From: Lithospermum erythrorhizon
Taxonomy: Eukaryota; Streptophyta; Magnoliopsida; Boraginales; Boraginaceae
Assembly: GCA_019722365.1 (NCBI GenBank)
Contig: JADFUC010000174.1
Location: forward strand, 36,902-100,901
Reading direction: 5' to 3'
DNA length: 64,000 nt
Shown: piece after piece, positions 1-11,205 of the stretch
How positions within the stretch are numbered: the stretch's first letter is position 1
Layout of the letters: each line of letters begins with the position of its first letter
The notes under the pieces: generated by a model
Told to the model about the DNA's origin: nothing
The model's database searches: none
What the model saw: the letters and a program-made list of their open reading frames with translations, nothing else
Position numbers and translations under genes: made by a program

Positions 1-502
1 AAGTTTATTGCAGAGGTTGCTAAGGAAAACCCTGACTATGGATTATTGAAGCTGCTATTTAAATGCGATAGTGCCTTAGTGGAGCTAGATCTAATCAGAA
101 ATTGCCTCTCTTTTTTTTTCCCTTTATAATCACGTCAAGAAAGTTCTGTATACTAATATTTTAGCAAAATTTCTCACTTCCTTTTTAAGAGATTATCTCA
201 ATACGCTCCATTGTTGTTGTTTTACAATAGCAATAATGATTTCATTTCTCTTGCATTTGTCTATACTTATCAGTTAGTATGCCATTGTCTTCCAGTTAGT
301 ATGCCATTGTCTTCGCTATGTGTCTATGGAATTTTTGGCAGATCAGTCTATTAACAAGGGGGCAACCTGCATTTCACTTAAGATGAGCATGACATGTTAG
401 CATCTTCTATAGTGAATTGCCTGAGTCCACATATACTTGTTGTTCCATTCTTTCTGCTTTCTAGCATTCTTAAAAGAAATATTTCTTCTTTTTTTCTTCC
501 AG
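1..502. other. Intron or upstream DNA of the RCC1 gene, with short open frame
   Basis: Bases 1-102 are open on the + strand (frame 1, about 33 residues) but do not look like an RCC1 blade. The rest is T-rich and ends in a good polypyrimidine tract and AG at 501-502. A 22-bp unit starting CAGTTAGTATGCCATTG is repeated head to tail at about 271-314. I could not assign the opening frame to a family. Confidence 0.4.
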
Positions 503-3500
503 GAGCAAACGAGTTTGGTCAGCTGGGGGATGGAACTGAAACTGGTCGAAAATATCCTATGAAAGTAAAACAGTTGCAGACTGAGTTTGTGATATCTGTT
601 TCCTGCGGAGCCCATTGTACTGCTGCTATTGCAGAACCACGTGAAAATGATGGAACCACTTCAACTAGAAGACTATGGGTGTGGGGACAGAATCAGGTTA
701 TCATCAATATACTTATTAAACCGTATCCTTGAAGTTATTCTTTTGAATGGTTATCATTTACTATATATAATTTTTGTCTTTACAGAATTCAAATTATCCT
801 CGACTGTTTTGGGGTGCCTTCACTGCAAACACGGTAGCCTTTGTACCCTCAGTATTGAATTTATTGTAGAAGTATCCATTATTATAGCAAATTTCCTGCC
901 AAGAGGTGTTTGTTGAGTTTGGAATATTTGTTACCTTTTGTATTTGAATGATCGTGACTTTTCATAACAACTAAGAAAAGTGGTTGACTTTCTATAAATG
1001 TGTTATTATACTCTTTGTTTAAAGTTAAATAATAGTATTAGTAGAAACATAAGGGTAAACAAATAGAATGTAGCAAATTTGCTACATGTAACGGTAAGTG
1101 TTCTAAATGGTAAAAATAAGGAGATGGGTCATTATTCTTACACAACTTATTTTGGAAAAGTCCATCATTCGAATAAAAATGTAGGAAGTACTTAGTTGTG
1201 TGCGCTCCTAGTTGTATGCGAGCGATATTTAGTACATATCTCATTGAACTACGTTTGACATTCTCTTTGTATTATTTACCAGTTAAGCCGAGTGTAGTAT
1301 GAACTAATTTTTGCTGGCTTGTGATATTTCTGATCCTCAGCAGAATGAATAATATTTACTGTTGCATACAGTCTTCTCAGTTTTGAAGTGCTTCTCAAAT
1401 TCACAAGCCGTAACAGCTAACCCCGTAATAACTTATCTACTTTGATCCATTTGATCTAGGTTGTTTGCCAAGTCGCATGCGGGGCTGTTCATGTTGTTGC
1501 TTTGTCAGAAGATGGCTTGGTACAAGCTTGGGGTATTGTGACTTTTCTTTTTAATTATACCATGTGTGTGTTATCATCTTAACTTGGTATACCAAATCTA
1601 GTCCATCCTTCACAATCATGGTGATTCAAGTGTGCAAAGATTGAAATGTACGCACAGTATAACTTTTTATGGTATATGCAGCTCCAGAAATGTACACAAA
1701 GTATAACTTTTTTTGCCATTTATTCATTAAAAACTTTTGACTGATCTGGTACACTAGGGTATAATGAATATGGTCAGCTTGGAAGAGGTGTCACCAGTGA
1801 AGGTCTTCAGGGGGCTCAAATAATAGATGGTTATTCTAGATTTCTTGACGAGCCCCCTGAGATGGTAAAGATCATCAAAGTAGCATCTGGAGAGTACCAC
1901 ACTGCGGCAATTTCCGAGATGGGCGAGGTGTAAGTGTTTAAGGACCTTTTTTATGGAGAAAAGATTATTGTTGGAATATGAAACAATTGTAGTCTTCTGT
2001 GAGTGTGGTTATATAGGGGGGAGGGGATTTTAGAGTAGCTAGAACCACTCCCTCTCATCTCTTTTAGGAAACACTGAGATTTGTTATATATGTGTTATGG
2101 GGTTGACATTTCTGGACGATCAACAAAGATATTCCTCACTAGATTAACACTTTCACTAGTCGAGCCTTGTAAATACCTGTGTTTCTCATATACTAGTTGG
2201 GTGGGGAAGGAAGGGGAGGAGAAGAACCTTGCATTCACTTTGTTTAGTAAAAGTAAGAGGGAAGTGAAGGGAAAAGTAACAGGGAAGGCCCCTCCCAATT
2301 TCACTTAAATTGTGAGAGGGGGGTATTTGTTAATGGTGTAAAGGGAGGCAGATTGAACTACGGAATCCTTGAACCCTCCCTCTTTCCATGTGTACTAAAC
2401 AAACCCTAATTACTTGGTTTTCAAATGGAACATGAATTAGATATATAAAACAGGGCATTACCTTATGGAGCTTCAAGTATCATAACGAGAGCAACATCCT
2501 AAAACACTGTTTTTATGGATGGTTTATGGGTTTTTACAAGTTGTTAGCCCCTTATTATATGTTTAATCTAACTTATTAAGATCTACATAGTATTTGAAAT
2601 AACTTCATTGCAATTTAATCACTTTTTTTACCTGCACTTGGGAAGAAATAACTTCTATGAAGTCCAACATTCTTTTGTGTATATGTGGCAACATTTTCTA
2701 TAACTTTTAGTGACTGTGCGAGAAAAGCTTTCTTTTATGCTCATACAAGCTCTAGAAAAGCTCTAAAAAATGCTTAGCCAAACACTTTATATGTCGAGAT
2801 TGCCATATCAACTTCTGATGTTTCGTCATCTGTAAGAGCACTGATATTCACAATCAAAATGACAGTTAATGAGTAGGTGCTACTTAATTTACTTTTGACG
2901 AGTTAGGTGTTTGGAAGATAAATCTCCATTTACCCATAACTCTATTTCTGCCCTCCAGATGAAGTATATTAAGGATTATAAAGCTTCCCTTAAGTTTTTA
3001 AAAATCCCATCAAGATGTGTGTGTATTTTCATTGATCAACGTTTTGTGGTTCTGTTTTCTTTTAAATCCCCCATTTACTTTGAATCCGATTGAAGTATCG
3101 AACTGATCTGTCTATTCATGAAAAAATGATTTATCACACCAATTGTTTGGATGCTGCCCTAATTAAGTTGTGAAAGGGGGGGTTGCTGATGTATCTCTTA
3201 TAAAACAGAGCCCACAGGAATATTTTCTACCCAACCCTAGTCATCTAACTTCTGCAGTTCTCCCTTTTATGACCAGAGAGAAAAAAGAGAGAAGAATTAT
3301 CTTTTGTTGTTATGTGACAGATATACTTGGGGACTTGGCAGTATGGGTCAACTTGGCCACTGTTCTCTTCAATCTGGTGACAAAGAACTTACACCCAGGC
3401 GTGTGGTTTCCCTAGATGGAACTGTCATCAAGGACGTGGCATGTGGTGGAGTCCACACATGTGCTGTGACAGAGAAAGGTGGTCTTTATGCATGGGGCGG

Positions 3501-4222
3501 AGGTCAGGCAGGGCAGTTAGGCCTTGGTCCCCAAAACGGAATCTTCTCTTGTGTAGCTAGAGATTCAGAGATGATGCTCCGTAATATACCTATTTTAGTC
3601 GTCCCTAATGGTGTGCAACTAGTTGCTTGTGGACATTCTCACACTCTCATTTCTACTAAAGATGGTAGAATTCATGGATGGGGTTACAATAGTTATGGTC
3701 AGGCAGCTAATGAGAAATCTACATATGCATGGTATCCCTCACCAGTTGATTGGTAAGATCTGAAAGTAATTAATTGTTTAGATGTTCTCCATGTTTGTTT
3801 TTAATCTGCTCATACAAAATGTATACATTGGTGCGTCGGAGAGGTGCGTAAGTTGGCTGCTGGTGGTGGTCATTCATCAGTGTTAACAGATGCTTGTTCC
3901 TTGAAGGAATTATGCGAGTTCAAGCTGGCTGACAGCGTTAATCTTGCAAATGCTGCAGTGATTGAAGACATTGCTTCAAGAACTGGATCAGATGCTTTAG
4001 CTCGTCTTTGTGAAAGATTAAGGTTTGTTACCATCTCTTAATAATTTGTTCAATCCGAGTTCTTGGTTTCTACATTTTGCCATTGTTTGAGCAAAATATC
4101 TCACTAGACTTTCATTTAGCATCTGAGATCAAATGCTAGTCGTGACATTCATATGCATCTGCAGGGAACATTTGATTAATGGTGGCGATGATAGCTATGA
4201 CGGTAAAGAATTTACCACGTAG
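503..4222 (+). CDS. RCC1-repeat protein (UVR8-like), 3' part of gene
   Basis: Seven exons can be joined in phase: 503-696, 786-833, 1460-1532, 1758-1929, 3321-3752, 3831-4022 and 4165-4222 (stop TAG). The protein shows repeated RCC1 blades: NEFGQLGDG, WVWGQNQ, GYNEYGQLGRG, TWGLGSMGQLG, AWGGGQAGQLGLG and GWGYNSYGQAA, each followed by a CG.xHT strand. The C-terminus (SLKELCEFKLADSVNLANA, then LARLCERLREHL) is a helical tail I associate with plant RCC1/UVR8-like proteins. RCC1 propellers act as guanine-exchange, chromatin-binding or UV-B-sensing scaffolds; which role applies cannot be told here. The first visible exon starts in phase 1, so earlier exons lie outside the window or were not recognised. 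The intron 3753-3830 has a normal GTAAGA donor but ends in TG; the nearest AG acceptor (3842-3843) would shift frame. Family call is firm, subfamily is not. Confidence 0.88.
1930..3320 (+). other. Large RCC1 intron with a G-rich/C-rich MITE-like block
   Basis: This 1.39-kb intron begins GTAAGT and ends GTGACAG. Between about 2010 and 2410 it has a GGGGGGAGGGGA block, purine-rich stretches and a closing CCCTCCCTC block ending near CTAAACAAACCCTAA. That gives an inverted, purine/pyrimidine-skewed layout like a small DNA transposon. No coding signal was seen. Terminal repeats are imperfect, so the element call is tentative. Confidence 0.35.
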
Positions 4223-6640
4223 AGGCATTCGTTGGTTTCTATAGCCAAATAGTTGTAACTGTTATGTATCATTTGTTGCTCTGTATCAGAAACTGTCATT
4301 ATAAACATCAACAAGTTAGAAGTACTTAAGTTATATAGTAGGGTCAACCCAAATAGGGTAATAACCCATTGATGGGTTAATATTAGTCAGGATTTAATTG
4401 AAGGTTGTAAATGGTATTATTGCATCTTGTTGATGGAGATTTGCATATTTCTGTAGAAAATATTGCTATAATAACATTGTTTGTCCGTAAATCTATATAC
4501 ATACATTAGCACTTTGGATATTGTTTTATTGTTTACCTTAATATATGCCCACAAGTGCAGAAGCAAAGATAAAAGACAAGGGGAAGTGTAGTGGATCTCT
4601 CGAAAGAAAAAAGAAAGAAAGAGAAGCTTACTTCCTATAGTCTCATCCCGAAAAGACATCACGCCGTAAGGTTGTTTCTAATGGAAGCTTCTCTTTATGC
4701 TTGTTTAGGCGCAAGTCTTTTTTAGAAGGGGTGGGGCGTGATGTTGAAAGGCGCCGAGGATGTATCCCCATAAGCATGAAGAAGCCAAGGGAGATTCTTT
4801 ATTCCCATTTTACACCACCATGTTTACCGAAAGCAGATAAGGAGGTAGTTATTGGAACCCCTTTATTTAAGGCAAAATTCGAGGAGGGGGAGGGTTCAGA
4901 GTCATGCTGAATGGGGTGACAGATGAGGGAATAACAATGATTGCTTTTTCAGTGAAAGAGGAAGTCTCATCCGATGTCTGATAGCTTATTCATTACATTA
5001 AGGTTACCCTAACAACATCAATGCTCCTCTACATGTCTCTTCTAAAAGAATCTTGAATCCAGGGAGGGACGCTACAAAGATCCAGACCTATCGCCGTTGC
5101 AGTCATTTATTCCACTTATTTGGAAGTGGGCGCGTGAAGATTGGGGATCCGTTTCCCTTATTTGTTTTCTCATTGTAAGAGTCGAATGGATCACTTGTAA
5201 GATGCATGGCCGGGTAATGCGCAATATCTAACGCTCCATCTCGTAAGTCGTAATGAGGTGCGTCGTTGCATTAGGGTATATACGTGGTGAGTTACAATAG
5301 AGAGAGAGGCAAACAGATGAGGACTAAACTACTATACGCAGTCGTATGTTGTATAGTGTGACAATAGTTCTATGCAGAATCTGCTCTCCCGAATACAAAA
5401 TGAACAAGAAAAACAAGAAGACCTACAGCTATGAAGATATTGCTCAAGAGATGGTTCTTGCTACAAGACATCGAAAATGTGGAGTAGTCTTCTTGATCAC
5501 CACCATGTAAAAACCTGCTCATGGCTTTTTGTAACTTGGGTTTTGCATTTCACACTTATTTGAATCTGAATATAAATTATGAAAATGCCTGAGACAAAAA
5601 AGGTTGAAGCTCCAAGTTGGAATATGTTATTCGCAATGGAAAAGCTTGAGGGGGCATTTGTTTTCCTTGTATTCACAAGCAACTTTCTTCCTCCTGTCTT
5701 GTTGAGATATACTGAGCTTTGGAATTCCCATCTAACAAGAAGTCCCGGAAATCTACCTATAAAAGGTGATTATGAATTGTTATTCAAGAAATGACTTGAT
5801 ATTGATGAACATTAAAGTTATTTGCCTCATCCTTAACCTTGCCATGTTGTTATTAGTGAAGCAATGGGAAAAGATAAAATGGATACTAACATTATCAATC
5901 TTCATGAATAATCTTTTTTATCATGAATAATCTTTTAATTATATTATAAAAATACAAAAAGAAATAATATTATAAAATTATTTTTCAAAAACTAACTAGT
6001 CAAAATGATATAATTAAAAGAAGTTAAAGCGTCAATTAATTTTAACGTAATAGTATAATTTCAAAACTCACTTGTTTAACATATCACTTTTCTCTTCGTT
6101 TTGTAATTATCCTTTGCCATAATTTTTTACTTTTTTTTTTCAAAAATCGGCCGCATAGTGACAAACACTCGATCCCGCTATAGTTATTATAATTTTCACT
6201 TTTCCGTAATTATACATACAATTTCAATTCCCAACTTACAAATTTTAGTAATCACTTATGAAAACTTAAGTTGACTTTAAAATTATTTTTTTTTCTAAGT
6301 GGGTTGCTCCCATAAAGTGAGTTTCTTTTAAAGTAAATCACTATTTGTGTTCTTAATCCTCGTTAAAGGTGTATCTATAAAAAAATCATATTTTGTTATA
6401 TATAGCAGTAAAGTAAAGGACAAAGAAATAATAGATAAGGAGGATTATTTTATTGTTTTTTTGTTATTGTGTTGTATCTGTCTAGAGTAGTGTCTATTAT
6501 AAGAGCACCACGATATATAATACATAGTAATTACTTGGTAAATAAATAAAAAAACTGGTAAGCAAAATACTTTAATAACTTCCTAAGCAATTTATCTTCT
6601 TTCTTGGTGGACAAGACATCCATAATATTTTCATAGCGCT
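4223..6640. other. Intergenic DNA after the RCC1 gene, no recognised gene
   Basis: The first few hundred bases are probably the RCC1 3' UTR. A more GC-balanced part (4560-5480) has short open frames, for example + strand 4701-4910, but nothing I recognise and no splice framework. From 5800 to 6640 it is AT-rich and featureless. Confidence 0.4.
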
Positions 6641-8460
6641 CATGGATGTCACAATTAACTAAAATATCTCTCTCGTTAAAACCTTACTAGGCAAAACCCG
6701 TCTGAGGGATAAAAAATCCAATGAAGGAAAAAATGCGTGTATTCTCAGCATGCGCTTATAATGTTGCTTCATTAAAACCTTACTCGGGAAGAAATCATTT
6801 TGGGACAAAACCTTGATTGAGGAAAAAGGGAGTACAAGCAGCATTAACTCCCTGTGACCCAAATCAACACGGCATCCATGAGTGAAGTAGTCCCGTACTT
6901 TTGAGGATAACTTTTCGAATGTTGAGGTAGGGAGTGAGGATTTAGTGAATATATACGCAGTTATCACAAGATCGGCGGAGTGGGGTTTGGACGTCGATTT
7001 ACGCGAATTCTTTTTGAGATCATGGAGTGAAGAGAATTTTGGTGAAATAAGTTTTGTTACATCTCCTTTGATATATCGCCGTTTAAGCTGCATTACTGGC
7101 CATACTTGAGAATCATCTTACATCTGAGGATCGTGAGGACCAATTTTTTAGATACTAATCCCACACGTATTTTGGATATGATGGATCCACAGAGTTCTTT
7201 GCCAAACTTCATTCGCGACTTGCCGTGTATTGCCCGATATTCGGCATGGTTAAGTGATGTAAAATTTGAAATAGTTTGTTTTACTTAGATAAAGCGCGAT
7301 AGCCGTTCCACCGCTAGTGAATAAATATCCGATATGTGATCTTCCATTATGGGGATCGAGATAGATATCCTTTGTCGGCGTATCGATTAGCTCGATTTAG
7401 GAGGTATTTGAATAAGAGCCGATCCATTATCCATTTTACCTCAAGGTATCGAAGGATTTGTTTAACTCCGTTTCAACTAGTACTTGTGATGCAAAACTAT
7501 ATCTTGCTAATATAGATTAACAACATATGATATACAGTCTTGTATGGTAGCGAATACATTAATTAACTTGATAAGCGCTTAAATAAGACTTGGGACAGTA
7601 GTTCTTCATTGTTTTCTCTGGACTGAATGGGTCTTTGTTAAAATCTAGTGACCTCACGCGACCATCAAAAGTGATTGTGCGGCCATTCTTAACAATGGCC
7701 GTTATGCTAAGAAGCCACATCTAGCCTATAAGTACAATTTGAACGGCATTCAAAAGTTCATTTGGAAGCTCGTTCAAGGGGTCATTTTGCCCACGAATAA
7801 TCAAGCCTCGGAGCTTACTTTCGTACATGCTTTTGTTACGTGGGCTATTGTGAATGGGGTTAACGTTAATCTCATGCCGATTACCTACGGCAATATTAAC
7901 TATCAAAGAAACAGCTACATTATGGGATGATACTCTCCTATTTGTTGGTCAAGCTGCCAAGGTGTTCCCGTTTTAGAAAATCGACCAAATCATACGTATT
8001 GAAGGACACCATGATATGTAGACAATCTGCTTGCCGAGGGTTGTATACTTCTTAGAGGAGATGAGTTCTTTGCTAAATTGGGAAGTTTTTTGAGAGAGAT
8101 TTAGGAGTTTTGATGGATGATATATGGTGGATTCGATAGATGTCACGCTCAGGTTACGCCCCGCTGGGGATGGTTTACCACAGTACAGGGGAGCCAGCTA
8201 TCCTGACCCGGTTTTGTTCACTCGACCAAAGCAAAGTCATCTAGAAATGGATCATCCGATCAGGCTTTCCTAAGTCAATGAGCTTGACATGTTAGCCGTA
8301 TTGTCGGTGAGATGGGGGCAAATATGCGAGGGCGGTCACGAGGATGAGAAGCGAAGGTGCGAAGAAGAGAAGGGAAAGAGATCTGAGGGGATGAGGCTTG
8401 GGATAGATAAATGCGACTCGGCGAGGTTGAGGATATGAGGTTGACAAATGCGAGGGATAC
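6640..8460 (+). mobile_element. Decayed LTR retroelement, internal region
   Basis: Between 6660 and 6850 the motif TTAAAACCTTACT-plus-GGGAAGAAA/GGCAAAACCC recurs, a degenerate repeat type I associate with noncoding internal parts of plant LTR elements. A domain remnant follows at about 7690-8115. A purine-rich tract (8300-8455) runs directly into a TGTTGGAAATC sequence typical of an LTR start. This order suggests a + strand element with its 3' LTR on the right. No reverse transcriptase or integrase was recognised, so the lineage is open. Confidence 0.5.
7690..8115 (+). pseudogene. Remnant of plant retroelement-associated transposon-protein domain
   Basis: The + strand open frame 7739-7930 reads FIWKLVQGVILPTNNQ, then a hydrophobic helix with FVHAFVTWAIVNGVNVNL. 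Past an in-frame stop it continues with a cysteine and GVPV. This pattern (a W.LVQG.ILPT start, an aliphatic helix, an ICWS-x-GVPV end) resembles the domain annotated in plants as putative plant transposon protein (Pfam Transposase_32 type), often found in retrotransposon polyproteins. The frame is broken by stops, so it is not functional as it stands. Assignment rests on memory of the family pattern. Confidence 0.45.
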
Positions 8461-10200
8461 TGTTGGAAATCAATAAAGGGGTGATTAATTTATTATGCCG
8501 TTGCGACAATTGTGCATCATTAATTTACGGTTAGGTTAAATGTGATTATCAAAACTTAGTGTTCAACTTAGTAATTGTATATTACTAGTGTGGAGTTCTC
8601 ATGATAATTTAAGGGGTTATGGCGATTCTTTAAAGTCTTTACTCATTAATGCGTTATAATAATAGTAATGGTGGTCAATTATTATTATACAACTTACTAT
8701 TATCCCCAACTGAAAGTCCATAGCCTTGTCTGATGGCGTTGAGTTATATTTTCATGTATGAAATTAAAGAGAATTATATAATTGAGAAATGTATTTTTTC
8801 AATTACACAAAGGGTTCTACATTTTATGTAGAATATTGATTAACAAATAAGTCCAATTAAATAGTTGACTTTAATTGATTCAAGTAATTTAGTATTGCTC
8901 GTAAGCTTGAAAGATTATTGATATTGACTCGTACTATTTAATTAAAGCAATTAAATAGTTCGAAATTAGCAACTCGTTAGTGTCTTAGCGAACTGGCAGG
9001 AGTTAACGAGTCAGTATCTTTGCCGGGTTCAACACATCGAGGAACTTTGTTTTTAACATGCACTTTTATATAAAACGAAACTTTAGGGTTTTTCATCATA
9101 AGTTTTTGAGAAAGGGGTACATCCTGAAACCCTAAAAAGTTTAGCCCCCCTTGGCGAGAAATTCTCCCAAGAATTTTTGGGGTTTTTGGTTTGTTAAATC
9201 GCTTGTTTCTTGGCGTGGAATTAGTTCAGGTTGGCTCGCCGAGGTGGCGGGTAGGGAATATCATACGATTGATATTACGTGAGGCGAAGTCAAAATTCCA
9301 CGTTGGCGAATTTGAACCGTCAAGGAACTTAGTGGAATTTACTCATTGCAATGTAAGTACTCTGTTTATTAAATTATATTGTAAATATATATTTTTTAAT
9401 TTAAAATAATGTAGTATCTTGACTTTAAAGATCACTAGAATTATGGATTTGTATTTATACTCATATATCCGTAGAATTTTCCACATCAATGCCTTGACCC
9501 CAGTGGCAGTTGTTAAGTCGAGATACAAAAAGAGAGGCGATGACAATAATTTGGAGGGATGGCGTATCAACATTGAAAGTGGACAATTATTCATGTACTT
9601 TTTAATTTCAAACAATTATAAATTTCTTTCATGTACTTGATATTGATAGGTTTGAATTTTTAATATGATTTGTGTTGTCGCATCGGTTATTTCAAACATT
9701 TTAGTTTTTATGAAATTTGTACTTTGATTCTCAAATATTTTTAGTTTTGTGTGATTTATGTTTGTGTTGTCGCCAGGTGATTGACATATTAAGTATCGCG
9801 TTTATGCCTTTATTCTTGCCACGTTTCGCAGGTTGCCTTACAATCGTAGCGTGCTGCCTACGAGAATACAAAGCTGTGTTAAGCGGTGACACGTTTAATA
9901 TAAGCGGTACCAGTTTAGTCGGTTGGAAATATATATATTTCAGGAATTTAGCGGTGCGTTTAATCCCCAAATAGTGCTTGGCGTTGTGATTTCAGCTGAG
10001 CCGGGCCGAATGCGGCGTCAAATTTTGGATGGGCTCGAGCGAGGGTCGTGGCTTTGGGATCAATCGCTCATTTGCATCAGTCAATTTCTTGATGGGCGAG
10101 GGCTGTTCGTGGGCCGCGTGGGCTGAGGCAGTCGAACCAGTCCTTTGGCGGGCCTTGGACGGACCACAAGGCCCAGTTCACAACCACCACTAACCTCAAC
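8461..10200 (+). mobile_element. LTR-like region, probable 3' LTR start
   Basis: Begins TGTTGGAAATCAATAAAGG straight after a purine-rich tract. A TATA-like TTTATATAAAA lies near 9062-9075 and a GGTTTTT/AAACCCTAAAAAG block follows, as expected of LTR promoter and R regions. The right end is unclear: GC-richer sequence with GGGCC runs (9990-10200) may be a second repeat. No coding region. Confidence 0.4.
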
Positions 10201-10357
10201 TACTGGTTCAAAGTGAGATGGAACAATTTCTTTAAGGGGTACAATCGAAATATTAAAATAAACCTATATTTATGTGTGCAAATAGGAGTACTATGACTTG
10301 ACTAGTGATAGCCTTTGATTTACTCTTTTTCTTTTTCGTTCGTTAACCCTTCAACAA

Positions 10358-11205
10358 GGTAGATCTCATCTCCTCTTGTTTCAATTCAATTTTCCATTTT
10401 CCAATTTTTTATTATTATTATTATTACTTTTAATGTTTTCCAATTCTCTAACTTAAACCTCAATTTGAGCTGAGTATAAATGCTTACAAACTAGATATAA
10501 TTGTGGTTTAATTTTATTATTTGAGTATTATTATTGTGGTTTAATTTTATTAGGTTGGTTATAGTTTTGATTTTCGTTGAATGTGGATGAACTTGATTTT
10601 GAAGATTTATTTGGTTTACAAAATGTAGGAAGAAATTAGCTTAAAGGTAGTGGTGGAACTAGGGCGAGGCGTAGGGGCATTCGTCCCTCCCTCTAATTTT
10701 TTAAAAAATAGTCGTCTACTATTGTTATACTATACATTTTTCGTAAAATTATTTTGTAGCCCCCCCCACCATATTTTTATTGTATTGTTATCTTCACCAC
10801 CCCTATATAAAAATTATAATTCCGAGTTCTGGTACTGCTTAAAGGTGGAAGAAATAAATTCCCTTATATTGACATGCTTACTTTATTAAATAAACCACCT
10901 TAGAATGAGTTTGGGTTTTTGTATTTCTGCATAAGAAATTGATTGCGTGAAAATATGACGAAATATGCAGAGCACTGTTTTTCTTAAGTAGGTTGCGATG
11001 AGGTCGGTCTACATATAAGTGTTAAGCCCCAGAGTATGACCAGGAGTACATTCTATTATTTATTTTGAGTAGTTCCTCTCTCTCTGGATGTGTAATACAC
11101 TTTATTTTGGTTAATATTTTCTGTTATATAATGAATGTCGCCATTGAACAATCTGTTTCATGTAATTTGGAAATCGTGAATTTTGTAGGCTTTATTGGAG
11201 TCTTC
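10358..11205 (+). other. Probable 5' leader and leader intron of the ATP synthase g gene
   Basis: A possible donor (CAACAAG then GTAGATCTC, near 10359) and an acceptor ending TTTTGTAG (11182-11189) frame an intron in the leader. The start codon follows at 11206. This is inferred from splice-like motifs only. Confidence 0.35.
10640..10845. mobile_element. hAT-type MITE with 8-bp target duplication
   Basis: CTTAAAGG occurs at 10640-10647 and again at 10838-10845. Between them a 190-bp element starts TAGTGGTGGAACTAGG and ends CCGAGTTCTGGTACTG. The reverse complement of the end, CAGTACCAGAACTCGG, matches the start at 10 of 16 positions. Eight-base duplications and ends of the form YAGTGGnGGAnC are typical of nonautonomous hAT elements. 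It sits upstream of the ATP synthase g start codon, probably in a 5' UTR intron. Confidence 0.75.

Noticed and set aside
6659..7093. Minus-strand 144-codon open frame
   Set aside because: It lies opposite the degenerate AAAACCTTACT repeats of a retroelement internal region and reads as low-complexity basic sequence with no recognisable motif.
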